Notes under the pieces: generated by a model | Told to the model about the DNA's origin: nothing | Database searches by the model: none | Seen by the model: the letters and a program-made list of their open reading frames with translations, nothing else | Position numbers and translations under genes: made by a program | From: Rhodococcus_G sp042879035 | Lineage (GTDB): Bacteria > Actinomycetota > Actinomycetes > Mycobacteriales > Mycobacteriaceae | Assembly (NCBI RefSeq): GCF_042879035.1 | Contig: NZ_JBIAOU010000008.1 | Coordinates: 62,001-126,000 of the forward strand | DNA: 64,000 nucleotides | Reading direction: 5' to 3' | Shown: piece after piece, positions 43,291-51,884 of the stretch | How the letters are laid out: every line of letters starts with the position of its first letter | How positions within the stretch are numbered: position 1 is the first letter of the stretch

Positions 43291-43299
43291 GACCTGCGG

Positions 43300-45450
43300 T
43301 TATGCACCCTCGATCAGTGAGGGTTGCGCGGTGCCGAGCGGATCCTCCCCACGGACAACCGCCAGCACGTCGGCCCCGAACCGCTCGAGTTTCTTCGCTC
43401 CGATACCCGGAATCCCCACCAGTGCGCGGTCGTCGCGAGGCTGTTGCTCGGCGATCGCCGTCAGGGTGTTGTCGCTGAACACCACGTACGCGGGCACCTT
43501 GAGTTCCTTCGCCTTCTCCAAACGCCACGCCTTGAGCGCGTCGAACAGCGCGGCGTCGAGGTTCGACGGGCACGTCTCGCACCGGCCGAGCATCGTCGCG
43601 GCGGTCCCCAGCAGCTGCTTGCCGCAGACCCGGCACCGCGGCTGCTTCTTCTGCGGCGCGGGCGCGGCGATCCGCGACGCCGGCGAATCGTCCGGGATCA
43701 GGCCGTGCAGGAACCGTGACCGCCGCCGCGACCGGCGTCCGCCCTCGCTGCGTGACAGCGCCCAGGACAACTGCAGGTGGACCCGTGCGCGCGTCACTCC
43801 GACGTACAGCAGCCGGCGTTCCTCCTCGATGGCCTGTTCGTCGGGCGGCGTCGTCTTGTCGCCCAGCGCGTGAGCGATCGGCAGCGTCCCGTCGGTGAGC
43901 CCCGCCAGGAACACCGAGTCCCATTCGAGGCCCTTCGCGGCGTGCAGCGACGCCAGGGTCACGCCCTGCACCGTCGGTGGGTGCCGGGCCTCGGCACGCG
44001 CGGCGAGGTCACGCAGCAGACCTGCGAGGTCGAGATCGGGTTCGTGGGTGAGCAGCTCCTCGGTGAGCTCGACCAGCGCGGTCAGCGCCGACCAGCGTTC
44101 CCGTGCCTGCGCACCCACCGGTTCGGTGTCGGTCAAGCCGAGCGGCACCAGGACCGCCCGGACCAGCGTCACCAGCGCGGCGCCGCGGTCGGCACCCCCG
44201 GGCAGATCGTCGCGCGACGCCGTCTGCCGCAGTGCGGTGACCGCCTGCCGGACCTCCGGGCGGGTGAAGAAACCCTCCCCGCCGCGTACCTGGAACGGGA
44301 TGCCGAGCTCCGTCAGCGCCTGCTCGTGCGCCTCCGACTGCGCGTTGATCCGGTACAGCACCGCGATCTCCGCGGCCTCCACACCGGAGTCGATGAGCTT
44401 CTTGACCTGCTTCGCGATCGCCGCGGCCTCCGCGGGTTCGTCGTCGAACTCCGCGAACGTCGGCTCCGGACCCGGCGGACGCTGACCGATGAGCTGCAGA
44501 CGCGTGCCGGCGATCCGGCCGCGGGCCGCTCCGATGACCCGGTTGGCCAACGACACGACCTCGGGGGTGGACCGGTAGTCACGTTCGAGTCGCACCATCG
44601 TCGCGCCCGGGAATCGCCGGGTGAAGTCGAGCAGGTACCGCGGGCTCGCGCCGGTGAACGAGTAGATGGTCTGGTTGGCGTCGCCGACCACGGTCAGGTC
44701 GTCGCGGTCACCGAGCCAGGCGTCGAGGACGCGCTGCTGCAGCGGCGTGACGTCCTGGTACTCGTCGACGACGAAGCAGCGGTACCGGTCGCGGAACTCC
44801 TCCGCGACCGCGGCGTTGTTCTCCAGTGCGGCGGCGGTGTGCAGCAGCAGGTCGTCGAAGTCGAGGAGCATCGCGTCGCCGCGGACCTTGAGCGATTCGT
44901 ACGCCGCGTACGCGTCGGCGACCCGGGCCGGGTCGGCGGGCGGTTCGCGCCGCGACCGGGCGACGGCCGCCGCGTAGTTCTCCGGCGCGAACAGCGACGC
45001 CTTCGCCCACTCGATCTCACTGGCCAGGTCCCGGACACTCTCCGTGGTGGTCGGCAGACCGGCCCGGTTGGCGGCCTGCGCGACGACCGTGAACTTGCGG
45101 TCGAGCAGTTCCCACTGGGTGTCGCCGATCACCTGCGGCCAGAAGTACCGCAGCTGCCGCAGGGCCGCCGCGTGGAACGTGCGGGCCTGCACCTGGCTCG
45201 CGCCCTCACCGATGCCGAGTGTGCGCAGCCGGGCCCGCATCTCCCCCGCCGCCCGCGCGGTGAACGTGACCGCGAGGACCTGCCCCGCCGCGACGTGACC
45301 GTCGGCGACCAGGCGGGCGATCCGGTGCGTGATGGTGCGGGTCTTGCCGGTGCCTGCGCCCGCGAGAACGCACACCGGGCCGCGGGGGGCGAGCACCGCC
45401 GCCGACTGCTGCGGATCGAGTCCTGATGAGTCCGGTGCGTCCGCTGCCAT
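43300..45450 (-). CDS. uvrD2: ATP-dependent DNA helicase UvrD2
   Basis: About 716-aa superfamily-1 helicase with a C-terminal HRDC domain. It has Walker A VLAGAGTGKTRT, motif II VVDEYQDVTP, motif III GDANQTIYSFTGA, motif V/VI ASLHAAKGLEWD and YVGVTRAR; then a four-cysteine module CRVCGK...CETC (~600-620) and HRDC (ALVGIPGIGAKKLERFGADV). This is the essential actinobacterial UvrD2 architecture, which unwinds DNA during repair. The ATG at 45450 is preferred over two ATGs just upstream. The gene is divergent from mycoredoxin across ~85 bases and ends next to the whiB7 promoter. Confidence 0.94.
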   Translation of the reverse strand: MAADAPDSSGLDPQQSAAVLAPRGPVCVLAGAGTGKTRTITHRIARLVADGHVAAGQVLAVTFTARAAGEMRARLRTLGIGEGASQVQARTFHAAALRQLRYFWPQVIGDTQWELLDRKFTVVAQAANRAGLPTTTESVRDLASEIEWAKASLFAPENYAAAVARSRREPPADPARVADAYAAYESLKVRGDAMLLDFDDLLLHTAAALENNAAVAEEFRDRYRCFVVDEYQDVTPLQQRVLDAWLGDRDDLTVVGDANQTIYSFTGASPRYLLDFTRRFPGATMVRLERDYRSTPEVVSLANRVIGAARGRIAGTRLQLIGQRPPGPEPTFAEFDDEPAEAAAIAKQVKKLIDSGVEAAEIAVLYRINAQSEAHEQALTELGIPFQVRGGEGFFTRPEVRQAVTALRQTASRDDLPGGADRGAALVTLVRAVLVPLGLTDTEPVGAQARERWSALTALVELTEELLTHEPDLDLAGLLRDLAARAEARHPPTVQGVTLASLHAAKGLEWDSVFLAGLTDGTLPIAHALGDKTTPPDEQAIEEERRLLYVGVTRARVHLQLSWALSRSEGGRRSRRRSRFLHGLIPDDSPASRIAAPAPQKKQPRCRVCGKQLLGTAATMLGRCETCPSNLDAALFDALKAWRLEKAKELKVPAYVVFSDNTLTAIAEQQPRDDRALVGIPGIGAKKLERFGADVLAVVRGEDPLGTAQPSLIEGA

Positions 45451-45535
45451 GGCCACCATCATGGCAGGGCGGTCCGACACCGCACCGCCGAGCCACCGGC
45501 GGAACAAACACCGAGGTCGCGATGTTCACTCCTTC

Positions 45536-45793
45536 GTGACCTCAACTGACACCGCCACCGCCCTGACCATCTACTCCACCACCTGGTGCGGGTACTGCCG
45601 CAGGCTCAAGACGCAACTCGACGAACACGGAATCGGCTACGTCGAGATCGACATCGAGGACGACCCGGCCTCCGCCGAGTTCGTCGGCAGCGTCAACGGC
45701 GGCAACCACGTCGTGCCGACCGTGAAGTTCGCGGACGGCTCCACGGCCACCAATCCGTCGCTCGTCGAGGTCAAGCAGGCACTCGGCCTCTGA
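45536..45793 (+). CDS. mrx1: Mycoredoxin-1 (glutaredoxin-like)
   Basis: 85-aa glutaredoxin-fold protein that reduces mycothiol mixed disulfides. The active site is TIYSTTWCGYCRRLK, with the CGYC motif; HVVPTVKFADGS is the cis-Pro loop. Length and sequence match M. tuberculosis Rv3198A. The start is GTG 45536. It opens divergently from uvrD2 and converges on nudC across a strong terminator. Mycothiol-dependent electron supply is inferred from the family and the actinobacterial host. Confidence 0.93.
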   Translation: MTSTDTATALTIYSTTWCGYCRRLKTQLDEHGIGYVEIDIEDDPASAEFVGSVNGGNHVVPTVKFADGSTATNPSLVEVKQALGL

Positions 45794-45801
45794 CCCCGGC
45801 A

Positions 45802-45841
45802 CACACGGCGCCCGCCCCGAGATCGAGGCGGGCGCCGTGTG
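45802..45841. terminator. Bidirectional terminator between mrx1 and nudC
   Basis: CACACGGCGCCCGCC, 10-base loop, then the exact complement: a perfect 15-bp stem between convergent genes. Confidence 0.85.
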
Positions 45842-45850
45842 TCGGGAGAA

Positions 45851-46747
45851 CTAGCTCGCCCAGGCCTCGAGCATGCCGCGGGCGATGGACACCGACCCGG
45901 GGACGAGCAGTCGGGCGTCGGCCGGGGACGTCCAGTCCCCGAGTGCGAGCGCTTCCCGGACCTCGTCGCGTGCGAACCAGTGCGCCTCGGCGATCTCGCC
46001 GTCCGCGAAGGTGAGGGGTGCGTCGGGGTCCGCGACGGCGGAGAAGCCGATCATGACGGACCGCGGGAACGGCCACGGTTGGCTGCCGAGGTAGCGGATG
46101 TCGCGGACCTCGACGCCGACCTCCTCCGCGATCTCCCGTGCCACGCACGCCTCCAGCGATTCGCCGGCCTCGACGAAGCCTGCGAGCACGGAGTAGCGAC
46201 GTTCGGGCCAGTTCCCGTTGCGTGCGAGCAGCACCCGGTCGGCGCCGTCGTGGACGAGGCAGATGATGGCCGGGTCGGTTCTCGGAAACTCCTCGTGCCC
46301 CGTGCTGACGCTGTGCCGTGACCATCCGGACACGGTCGGGGTCGTCGGCGCCCCGTCGACGGCGCTGAATCCGGCGGAGTCGTGCCAGTTCAGGACTGCG
46401 ACCGCGGTGGTGAGGATGCCAGCGCTGGAGTCGTCGAGCCGATGCCCGACCATGCGCAGGTCGCCGAGCTGTCCGATCATCGCCGGGACCCGCACCGCCC
46501 ACAGGTGCCTGCCCTCACGCCGACCGAGGAACACCGCCCCGGCGACGGGTTCGTCCCCGAGGGTGGTCGCGGGTTCGAGAACGAGGTCGGTGTCGTCGAT
46601 GCGGACCTGCCCGCGATGGTTGACCTTCAGCACCTGGGCGTCGGCCCAGCCGGCACGCAGGGCGTCGGTGTCGGACCGGAGTTCCTCGGCGCGGTCCAAC
46701 GCGGACCGGGACAGCAGCGGAACGCTGGTCATCTCGAATTCAGCCAC
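45851..46747 (-). CDS. nudC: NAD+ diphosphatase NudC (Nudix)
   Basis: 298-aa Nudix enzyme that cleaves NADH or NAD to NMNH/NMN and AMP and can remove NAD caps from RNA. The Nudix box is GFVEAGESLEACVAREIAEEVGV (GX5EX7REUXEEXGU), and SQPWPFPRSVMIGF is the NudC-specific array. The four cysteines of the E. coli zinc ribbon are absent: the corresponding stretch reads GWSRHSVSTGHEEFPRTDP, as in part of the actinobacterial family, so the metal site is lost. The start is GTG 46747; ATG 46732 is possible. The gene is 44 bases upstream of nothing on its strand except the terminator, and 45 bases from the K+ channel. Confidence 0.9.
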   Translation of the reverse strand: MAEFEMTSVPLLSRSALDRAEELRSDTDALRAGWADAQVLKVNHRGQVRIDDTDLVLEPATTLGDEPVAGAVFLGRREGRHLWAVRVPAMIGQLGDLRMVGHRLDDSSAGILTTAVAVLNWHDSAGFSAVDGAPTTPTVSGWSRHSVSTGHEEFPRTDPAIICLVHDGADRVLLARNGNWPERRYSVLAGFVEAGESLEACVAREIAEEVGVEVRDIRYLGSQPWPFPRSVMIGFSAVADPDAPLTFADGEIAEAHWFARDEVREALALGDWTSPADARLLVPGSVSIARGMLEAWAS

Positions 46748-46791
46748 GCACCCACCCTAGGGGTCGGGTCCCGGTCGCCCTCGGCGGCGGG

Positions 46792-47814
46792 TCAGTTGCC
46801 GACGCGGCGAATGTAGAGCAGCCGGTCGTTCTCCTCGACCGCGTCGACCTCGGGTGCGCCGACCCGGACGAGGCGCCCGTCGCGGACCACGCCCAGGACG
46901 ATGTCCGACAGGTGCCGCGGGGACCCACCGACCTCGTCTCGTTCGACCTCGCGTTCGGCGATGGCGAACCCGGCCTCGGGGGTGAGCAGGTCCTCGATCA
47001 TCTCGACGACGGTGGGGGTGGTGCGGGCGATGCCGAGCAGCCGGCCGGCGGTCTCCGACGACACCACCACCGAGTCGGCACCGGACTGCCGCAGCAGGTG
47101 CGCGTTGTCGGTTTCGCGGATCGCGGCGACGATCTTGGCCTTCGGGCCGACCTCGCGGGCGGTCAGCGTCACCAGCACCGCCGTGTCGTCGCGGTTGGCC
47201 GCGACGATCACCGATGCCGCGTTCTGCACGCCGGCGAGGCGCAGCACGTCCGACTTGGTCGCGGAGCCGAGGACGGTGACCAGTCCGATGCCGGCGGCGG
47301 AGTCGAGGACGGCCTGATCGGTGTCGACGACGACGATGTCGGACGGCTTGATGCCGTCGCCGAGCATCGCGTCGACCGCGGTGCGGCCCTTGGTGCCGTA
47401 GCCGACGACGACGGTGTGATTACGCACGGTGTGCCTCCAACGCTGAATCTTGTAGGCCTGCCGGGACCGTTCGGTGAGCGCGGCCAGAGTGGTGCTGATC
47501 AGGATGATCAGGAAGAGCACCCGCAGCGGCGTGATGACCAGCACGTTGATCAACCGGGCGCCCGGGGTGAGCGGCGTGATGTCGCCGTAACCGGTCGTCG
47601 ACAGGGACACCGTCGCGTAGTACAGGCAGTCCAGGAACGACAGCGGGTCCGGTTGCACGTCCCGGTAGCCGCCCCGGTCGAGGTAGACGACGATGACGGC
47701 GAGGAACAGCACCGCGACGGCCATCATGACGCGTCGGAAGATCAGCCGGAACGGGCTGCGGACCAGCTCGGGGATCCGCAGTACGCCGACGAGGGCATAG
47801 TCGGGCTGCGTCAT
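46792..47814 (-). CDS. Two-helix potassium channel with RCK/TrkA-N domain
   Basis: 340-aa K+ channel. Two membrane helices (about residues 30-50 and 85-115) flank the pore loop with selectivity filter STTGYGDITP; a Rossmann-type RCK domain starts HTVVVGYGTKGRTAVDAML and contains GSATKSDVLRLAGVQNA. Ligand (NAD or Ca) binding to the RCK domain gates such channels. It matches M. tuberculosis Rv3200c in position and layout. The start is ATG 47814, six bases after AGGAGAG; a longer frame begins at 47859. Confidence 0.92.
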   Translation of the reverse strand: MTQPDYALVGVLRIPELVRSPFRLIFRRVMMAVAVLFLAVIVVYLDRGGYRDVQPDPLSFLDCLYYATVSLSTTGYGDITPLTPGARLINVLVITPLRVLFLIILISTTLAALTERSRQAYKIQRWRHTVRNHTVVVGYGTKGRTAVDAMLGDGIKPSDIVVVDTDQAVLDSAAGIGLVTVLGSATKSDVLRLAGVQNAASVIVAANRDDTAVLVTLTAREVGPKAKIVAAIRETDNAHLLRQSGADSVVVSSETAGRLLGIARTTPTVVEMIEDLLTPEAGFAIAEREVERDEVGGSPRHLSDIVLGVVRDGRLVRVGAPEVDAVEENDRLLYIRRVGN

Positions 47815-48010
47815 CAGGCTCTCCTGATCACGCAATCGATCACGCAACTTACCGGCCATGTGCCGAACTCCAGTTCGCAGACATCGGCTGGGAGCCTAAC
47901 GTCCCGCCGCGCCGATACGCGCGCGGCCACGCGGTGGAGCGTCGGTACAGTACGGCGAGCGGCCGCTTCCGCACCCATGGTCGCCGCCGGTGCTGGCGTG
48001 GAGGGCCACG

Positions 48011-48427
48011 GTGCGCCACTGTTGTGCCGTGTCCACGTCATCCGATCCCGGCCGCCGCGCCGCGCTGACCCGGTCCGGCCTCGCCGCCCTGTTGCTCGGT
48101 GCGGGTGTCATGCATTTCGTGTCGCCGAAGCCGTTCGACTCGATCGTGCCCCGCCGGCTGCCCGGCCCGGCCCGCGCCTACACGCAGGTCTCGGGTGTCG
48201 CCGAGATCGCGATCGGGACCGCGATCGCGATCCCCCGCACCCGCCGGTTCGGCGGCACCCTCGCCGCGGCCCTGCTGGTGGCGGTGTTCCCGGCGAACGT
48301 GCAGATGGCGATCGACTGGCTGCGCAGGGATTCCGTACCGGTGCCCCTGAAAGCCGTTGCAGTGGTTCGGCTTCCACTGCAGATCCCGCTCGTCGCGGCG
48401 GCACTGAAGGTGCGCCGCGAGGGTTGA
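48011..48427 (+). CDS. DoxX-family membrane protein
   Basis: 138-aa integral membrane protein with four helices of the DoxX/SURF4-like family. MHFVSPKPFDSIVPRRLPGPARAYTQVSGVAEIAIG is split over the first and second helices and is the family hallmark; FPANVQMAIDWLR follows. It starts with GTG 48011, five bases after GGAGGG; GTG 48029 is an alternative that would drop six residues. It has no counterpart at this place in the M. tuberculosis order. Suggested roles of the family in redox or thiol balance are unproven. Confidence 0.83.
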   Translation: MRHCCAVSTSSDPGRRAALTRSGLAALLLGAGVMHFVSPKPFDSIVPRRLPGPARAYTQVSGVAEIAIGTAIAIPRTRRFGGTLAAALLVAVFPANVQMAIDWLRRDSVPVPLKAVAVVRLPLQIPLVAAALKVRREG

Positions 48428-48441
48428 CGGCGACGGCGGCC

Positions 48442-48460
48442 GACCCCCCGACGCGGGGTC
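48442..48460. terminator. Short hairpin between convergent DoxX and adnB
   Basis: GACCCC / GGGGTC, 6-bp stem with a 7-base loop, overlapping the last codons of adnB. It is weak, but the only hairpin in the 31-base gap. Confidence 0.35.
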
Positions 48461-51400
48461 ACCCGTCGTGCTCGCCCTCGCCGACGTGCGGTTGCGCATC
48501 ACTCGGGTGCCCGTCGCCCGGTTCGCCGGTGCTCGCGCCGGCGGTCTCGATCAGGCGAGCCAGGGCGTCGGCGTCGGGCAGGTCGTCGGGCGCGATGGTG
48601 CGGCCGGTGCGGACGTAGTGGAACGCCGCCCGCACCCGCGACGGATCGACCGCGGCGCCGCCGCGGGCCTGCACGCGCGCGGACATCAGTTCCGCCCACG
48701 CGAGCCGGTACGCCGCGAGCTGCATCACCACGGCCCGCTCGTTCGCGGCGCTGGGTTCGGCGCCCGTCTTCCAGTCGATGACGGTCCAGCCGCCGTCCCG
48801 GTCGGCGAACACCGCGTCGATCCGGCCACGCACGACGGTGCCCGCGATGGAGGTCTCGAACGGCACCTCCACCTCGACGGGGCTCCGGTTGGCCCACGGT
48901 GAGCGCAGGAACGCATCCTGCAGTGCCTCGAGGTCGCTGTCCGCGGCGCCGTCGGTGTCGGCGGCGCCGGGCAGTTCGTCCATGTCGAGCAGCCGGGTCG
49001 CGCCGAAGCGCCGTTCGATCCAGGCGTGGAACGCGGTGCCCCGGCGGGCCAGCGGGTTCGGAGGGAACGGCAGCGGACGGCGCAGCCGGGCGGCGAGCTC
49101 GTCGGGCGCGGCGGCGAGGTCGACGAGCTGGCTGACGGACATCTGCGTGGGCAGCGCCACCTCGGCGCGGGCGGCGGCGCGGGCGGCGCGCTCGGCGAGC
49201 AGGGCGTCCACGTCCGCGGCCCACCCCTCCGGGTCGTCCTCCGGCGCGTCGTCCGGGTTCGCTGCGGGCGCCTTTCCCGCGAGCGCGGCGAGCACCAGTT
49301 CCGCTCCGCGGGTGACGGCGGATCGTCTGTTCCCCAGCGGATCCCGCGGCCACAGCGCCGTCACCGCTTCGGCGGTCAGCGGATTCTGAGCCTCCGGATC
49401 CGGATCGGGCGCCCAGTGCTCGACGACTCCGACGGGCGTTCCCGCCTGCTGCGCCTGCTCGACCACCGAACGCATCTCGGTCAGGAAGTCCGACGGTCCC
49501 TTCGGTGTGGTGCCGGCCTCGGACCAGTGATGCCCCGAGACGTACAGAGCGCGTTCGGTCCGGGTGAGCGCGACGTAGAACAGGCGCCGGTCCTCCTCGA
49601 GTTTGCGGCGCGCGAGGGCCGCCTTGTGCGCGACGAGCGCATCCTCGAGGTCCTTGCGGTCGGAGACGGCGTCCAGGTCGAGCACCGGAAACCCGTCGGA
49701 GCCGTCAGCACCGCGGGCCCGGTCGCCGCGCAGGGGCGGCGGCAGCTCCCCGACCGCGCCGAGCCAGGTTCCGGTCGCGGTGCCGGACGGGAACACTCCG
49801 TCGACGACGTGCGGGACGGCGACGACCTCCCATTCGAGACCCTTCGCGGAGTGCACGGTCAGCACCTGAACGCGGTCCGGGGCCACCTCGACCTCGCCGG
49901 GTGCGAGCCCGTTCTCGATGGTGTCGGCGGCCGCGAGAAATGCGAGCAGCCCGGTCAGCGTCGACGACGGAGTGCGGGCGTAGCCGGCGACGGCGTCGGC
50001 GAACGCGTCGAGGTGTTCGCGTCCGGCGCCGCCGGGCGCCACCCACGGTAGCCGCGCCTGGGCCTCGATGCCGATGCCCAGCACCCGCTCGACCTCGGCG
50101 ACGAGTTCGGTCAGGGGCTGCCCGATCCGTTCGCGCAGCGACGTCAGTTCGGCGGCGAGCGCTCCGATGCGGGCGTAGCCGAGGACCGAGTAGCGCGAGG
50201 GTGCCCCCGGATCGGCGATCGCGTCGGCGAGGCCGGCCTGTTCTGCATGTTCACCGGGCTGTGCCGACTCGAGCGCCTCGTCGAGGCTAGCCGGGTCGGT
50301 GACGGCGCCGCCAGCGGGACGGGCGGCCCCGACGGCGAGTTCGCGGGCCCGCTTCCACAGTGCCGCGAGATCGGCGACACCGAGTTGCCAACGCGCACCG
50401 GTCAGTACCCGGACCGCGGCGCTGCCGGCGAGCGGATCGGCGACCAGCCGGAGCATCGCGATCACGTCCGCGACCTCCGGCACGTGCAGCAGCCCGCCCA
50501 GCCCGACGACCTCGACCGGCAGGCCGCGCCGTCGCAGCGCGGCGGCGACCGGCGCGGCATCGGCGTTGCGCCGGATCAGCACCGCCGCGGTGGGTGGCCG
50601 CTCCTCGCGGTCGCGGGCGGCGGCGTACTCGGCCGCGATCCGCTCGGCGACCCATTCGCGTTCGGCGACGGCGTCGGTGTGCAACGCGATCCGGACATCG
50701 CCCGGTGCGACATCGGGTTTGGGCCGCAGTTCCGGAACCGGCACGCCGCGCTCGCGGAGTCCCGCGGACGCGGCGTTGGCCAGCGTGAGGGCCTCGGCGG
50801 GGTTGCGCCAACTGGTCAGCAGCTCCAGTCGCGGCGCGGGCTCGCCACCCGGCAGCGGGAAGTCGGTGGCGAACCGCGGCAGGTTCGCGGCCGACGCACC
50901 CCGCCACCCGTAGATCGACTGCATGGGGTCGCCGACGGCGGTGAGCGCGAGCGTGGCGTCCTCGCCGCCGCCGAACAGCGACGACAGCAGCACCCGCTGC
51001 GCGTGCCCGGTGTCCTGGTACTCGTCGAGGAGCACCACCCGGAATCGGGTGCGTTCGGCCCGCCCGACCTCGGGGTGCTCCGCGGCGACCCGCGCCGCGA
51101 GCGACATCTGGCTGCCGAAGTCCAGTGCCCGTTCGCGCCGCAGCGTCTGCGAGACCCGCTGGACCAGCGGCAGCAGCCCGACCCGCTCGTGCTGGGTGGC
51201 GAGCAGGTCGAGGAGATCCTTCTTCGGTCCACCACGCTGGCGGGGGCCGGCGGGCAACGTGTGGATCAGTTTGTCGAGTTCGGTGTGTGCCTCGCGCAGG
51301 TCCTCGGGTTCGACGAGGTGTTCGGCGAGCTGTCCGGACAGGGCGAGCACCGCCTCGGTCAGCGAGGTGGGATTGCGGTCGGTGTCGAGGTCGCCGTCCC

Positions 51401-51884
51401 AGGTGCTGACGACCCGGAACGCGAGCTGCCACAGCGCCGTCTCGGACAGCAGTTCCGCGGACGGTTCCATCGGCAGCAGCAGCCCGTGTTCGGTGAGCAG
51501 GCGGCCCGCGTACGAGTGGTACGTGCTCACCTCCGGCTCACCGGTGAGGATCCGCGTGCGCAGTTCCTCGCTCAGCCCCAGCCGGCGGGTCACCCGCGGA
51601 TCGGCGAGCCGGGCGAGCCGCTGTCGGATGCGGGAGGTCAACTGCTGGGCGGCTTTCCGGGTGAACGTCAGCCCCAGCACCTGGTCGGGGTCGACGAGGC
51701 CGTTGGCGACGAGCCACACCACCCGCGCGGCCATCGTCTCGGTCTTGCCCGCTCCCGCGCCCGCGACGACGAGCGTCGGCCCGAGCGGCGCGGCGATCAC
51801 CGCCGCCTGTTCCGGTGTCGGCGGGAACTGGCCGAGGGCCGCGGCGAGATCGGACGGCGCGATTCGCGGTGTCGCCGCGCTCAT
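48459..51884 (-). CDS. adnB: Helicase-nuclease AdnB (UvrD/Rep family with RecB-like nuclease)
   Basis: 1141-aa subunit of the AdnAB double-strand-break resection motor. Walker A VVAGAGAGKTET (~40-50), motif II LLDEYQDTGHAQR, GDPMQSIYGWRG, VLTVHSAKGLEWE and YVALTRTERALYVSG establish the SF1 helicase; the C-terminal nuclease domain has the RecB motif WTVIDWKTG followed by VVMQLAAYRLAW (~1035-1065). The ATG at 51884 overlaps the adnA stop by 4 bases. Product length matches the mycobacterial Rv3201c type. AdnB is the translocating subunit there, coupled to AdnA nuclease. Confidence 0.93.
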   Translation of the reverse strand: MSAATPRIAPSDLAAALGQFPPTPEQAAVIAAPLGPTLVVAGAGAGKTETMAARVVWLVANGLVDPDQVLGLTFTRKAAQQLTSRIRQRLARLADPRVTRRLGLSEELRTRILTGEPEVSTYHSYAGRLLTEHGLLLPMEPSAELLSETALWQLAFRVVSTWDGDLDTDRNPTSLTEAVLALSGQLAEHLVEPEDLREAHTELDKLIHTLPAGPRQRGGPKKDLLDLLATQHERVGLLPLVQRVSQTLRRERALDFGSQMSLAARVAAEHPEVGRAERTRFRVVLLDEYQDTGHAQRVLLSSLFGGGEDATLALTAVGDPMQSIYGWRGASAANLPRFATDFPLPGGEPAPRLELLTSWRNPAEALTLANAASAGLRERGVPVPELRPKPDVAPGDVRIALHTDAVAEREWVAERIAAEYAAARDREERPPTAAVLIRRNADAAPVAAALRRRGLPVEVVGLGGLLHVPEVADVIAMLRLVADPLAGSAAVRVLTGARWQLGVADLAALWKRARELAVGAARPAGGAVTDPASLDEALESAQPGEHAEQAGLADAIADPGAPSRYSVLGYARIGALAAELTSLRERIGQPLTELVAEVERVLGIGIEAQARLPWVAPGGAGREHLDAFADAVAGYARTPSSTLTGLLAFLAAADTIENGLAPGEVEVAPDRVQVLTVHSAKGLEWEVVAVPHVVDGVFPSGTATGTWLGAVGELPPPLRGDRARGADGSDGFPVLDLDAVSDRKDLEDALVAHKAALARRKLEEDRRLFYVALTRTERALYVSGHHWSEAGTTPKGPSDFLTEMRSVVEQAQQAGTPVGVVEHWAPDPDPEAQNPLTAEAVTALWPRDPLGNRRSAVTRGAELVLAALAGKAPAANPDDAPEDDPEGWAADVDALLAERAARAAARAEVALPTQMSVSQLVDLAAAPDELAARLRRPLPFPPNPLARRGTAFHAWIERRFGATRLLDMDELPGAADTDGAADSDLEALQDAFLRSPWANRSPVEVEVPFETSIAGTVVRGRIDAVFADRDGGWTVIDWKTGAEPSAANERAVVMQLAAYRLAWAELMSARVQARGGAAVDPSRVRAAFHYVRTGRTIAPDDLPDADALARLIETAGASTGEPGDGHPSDAQPHVGEGEHDG

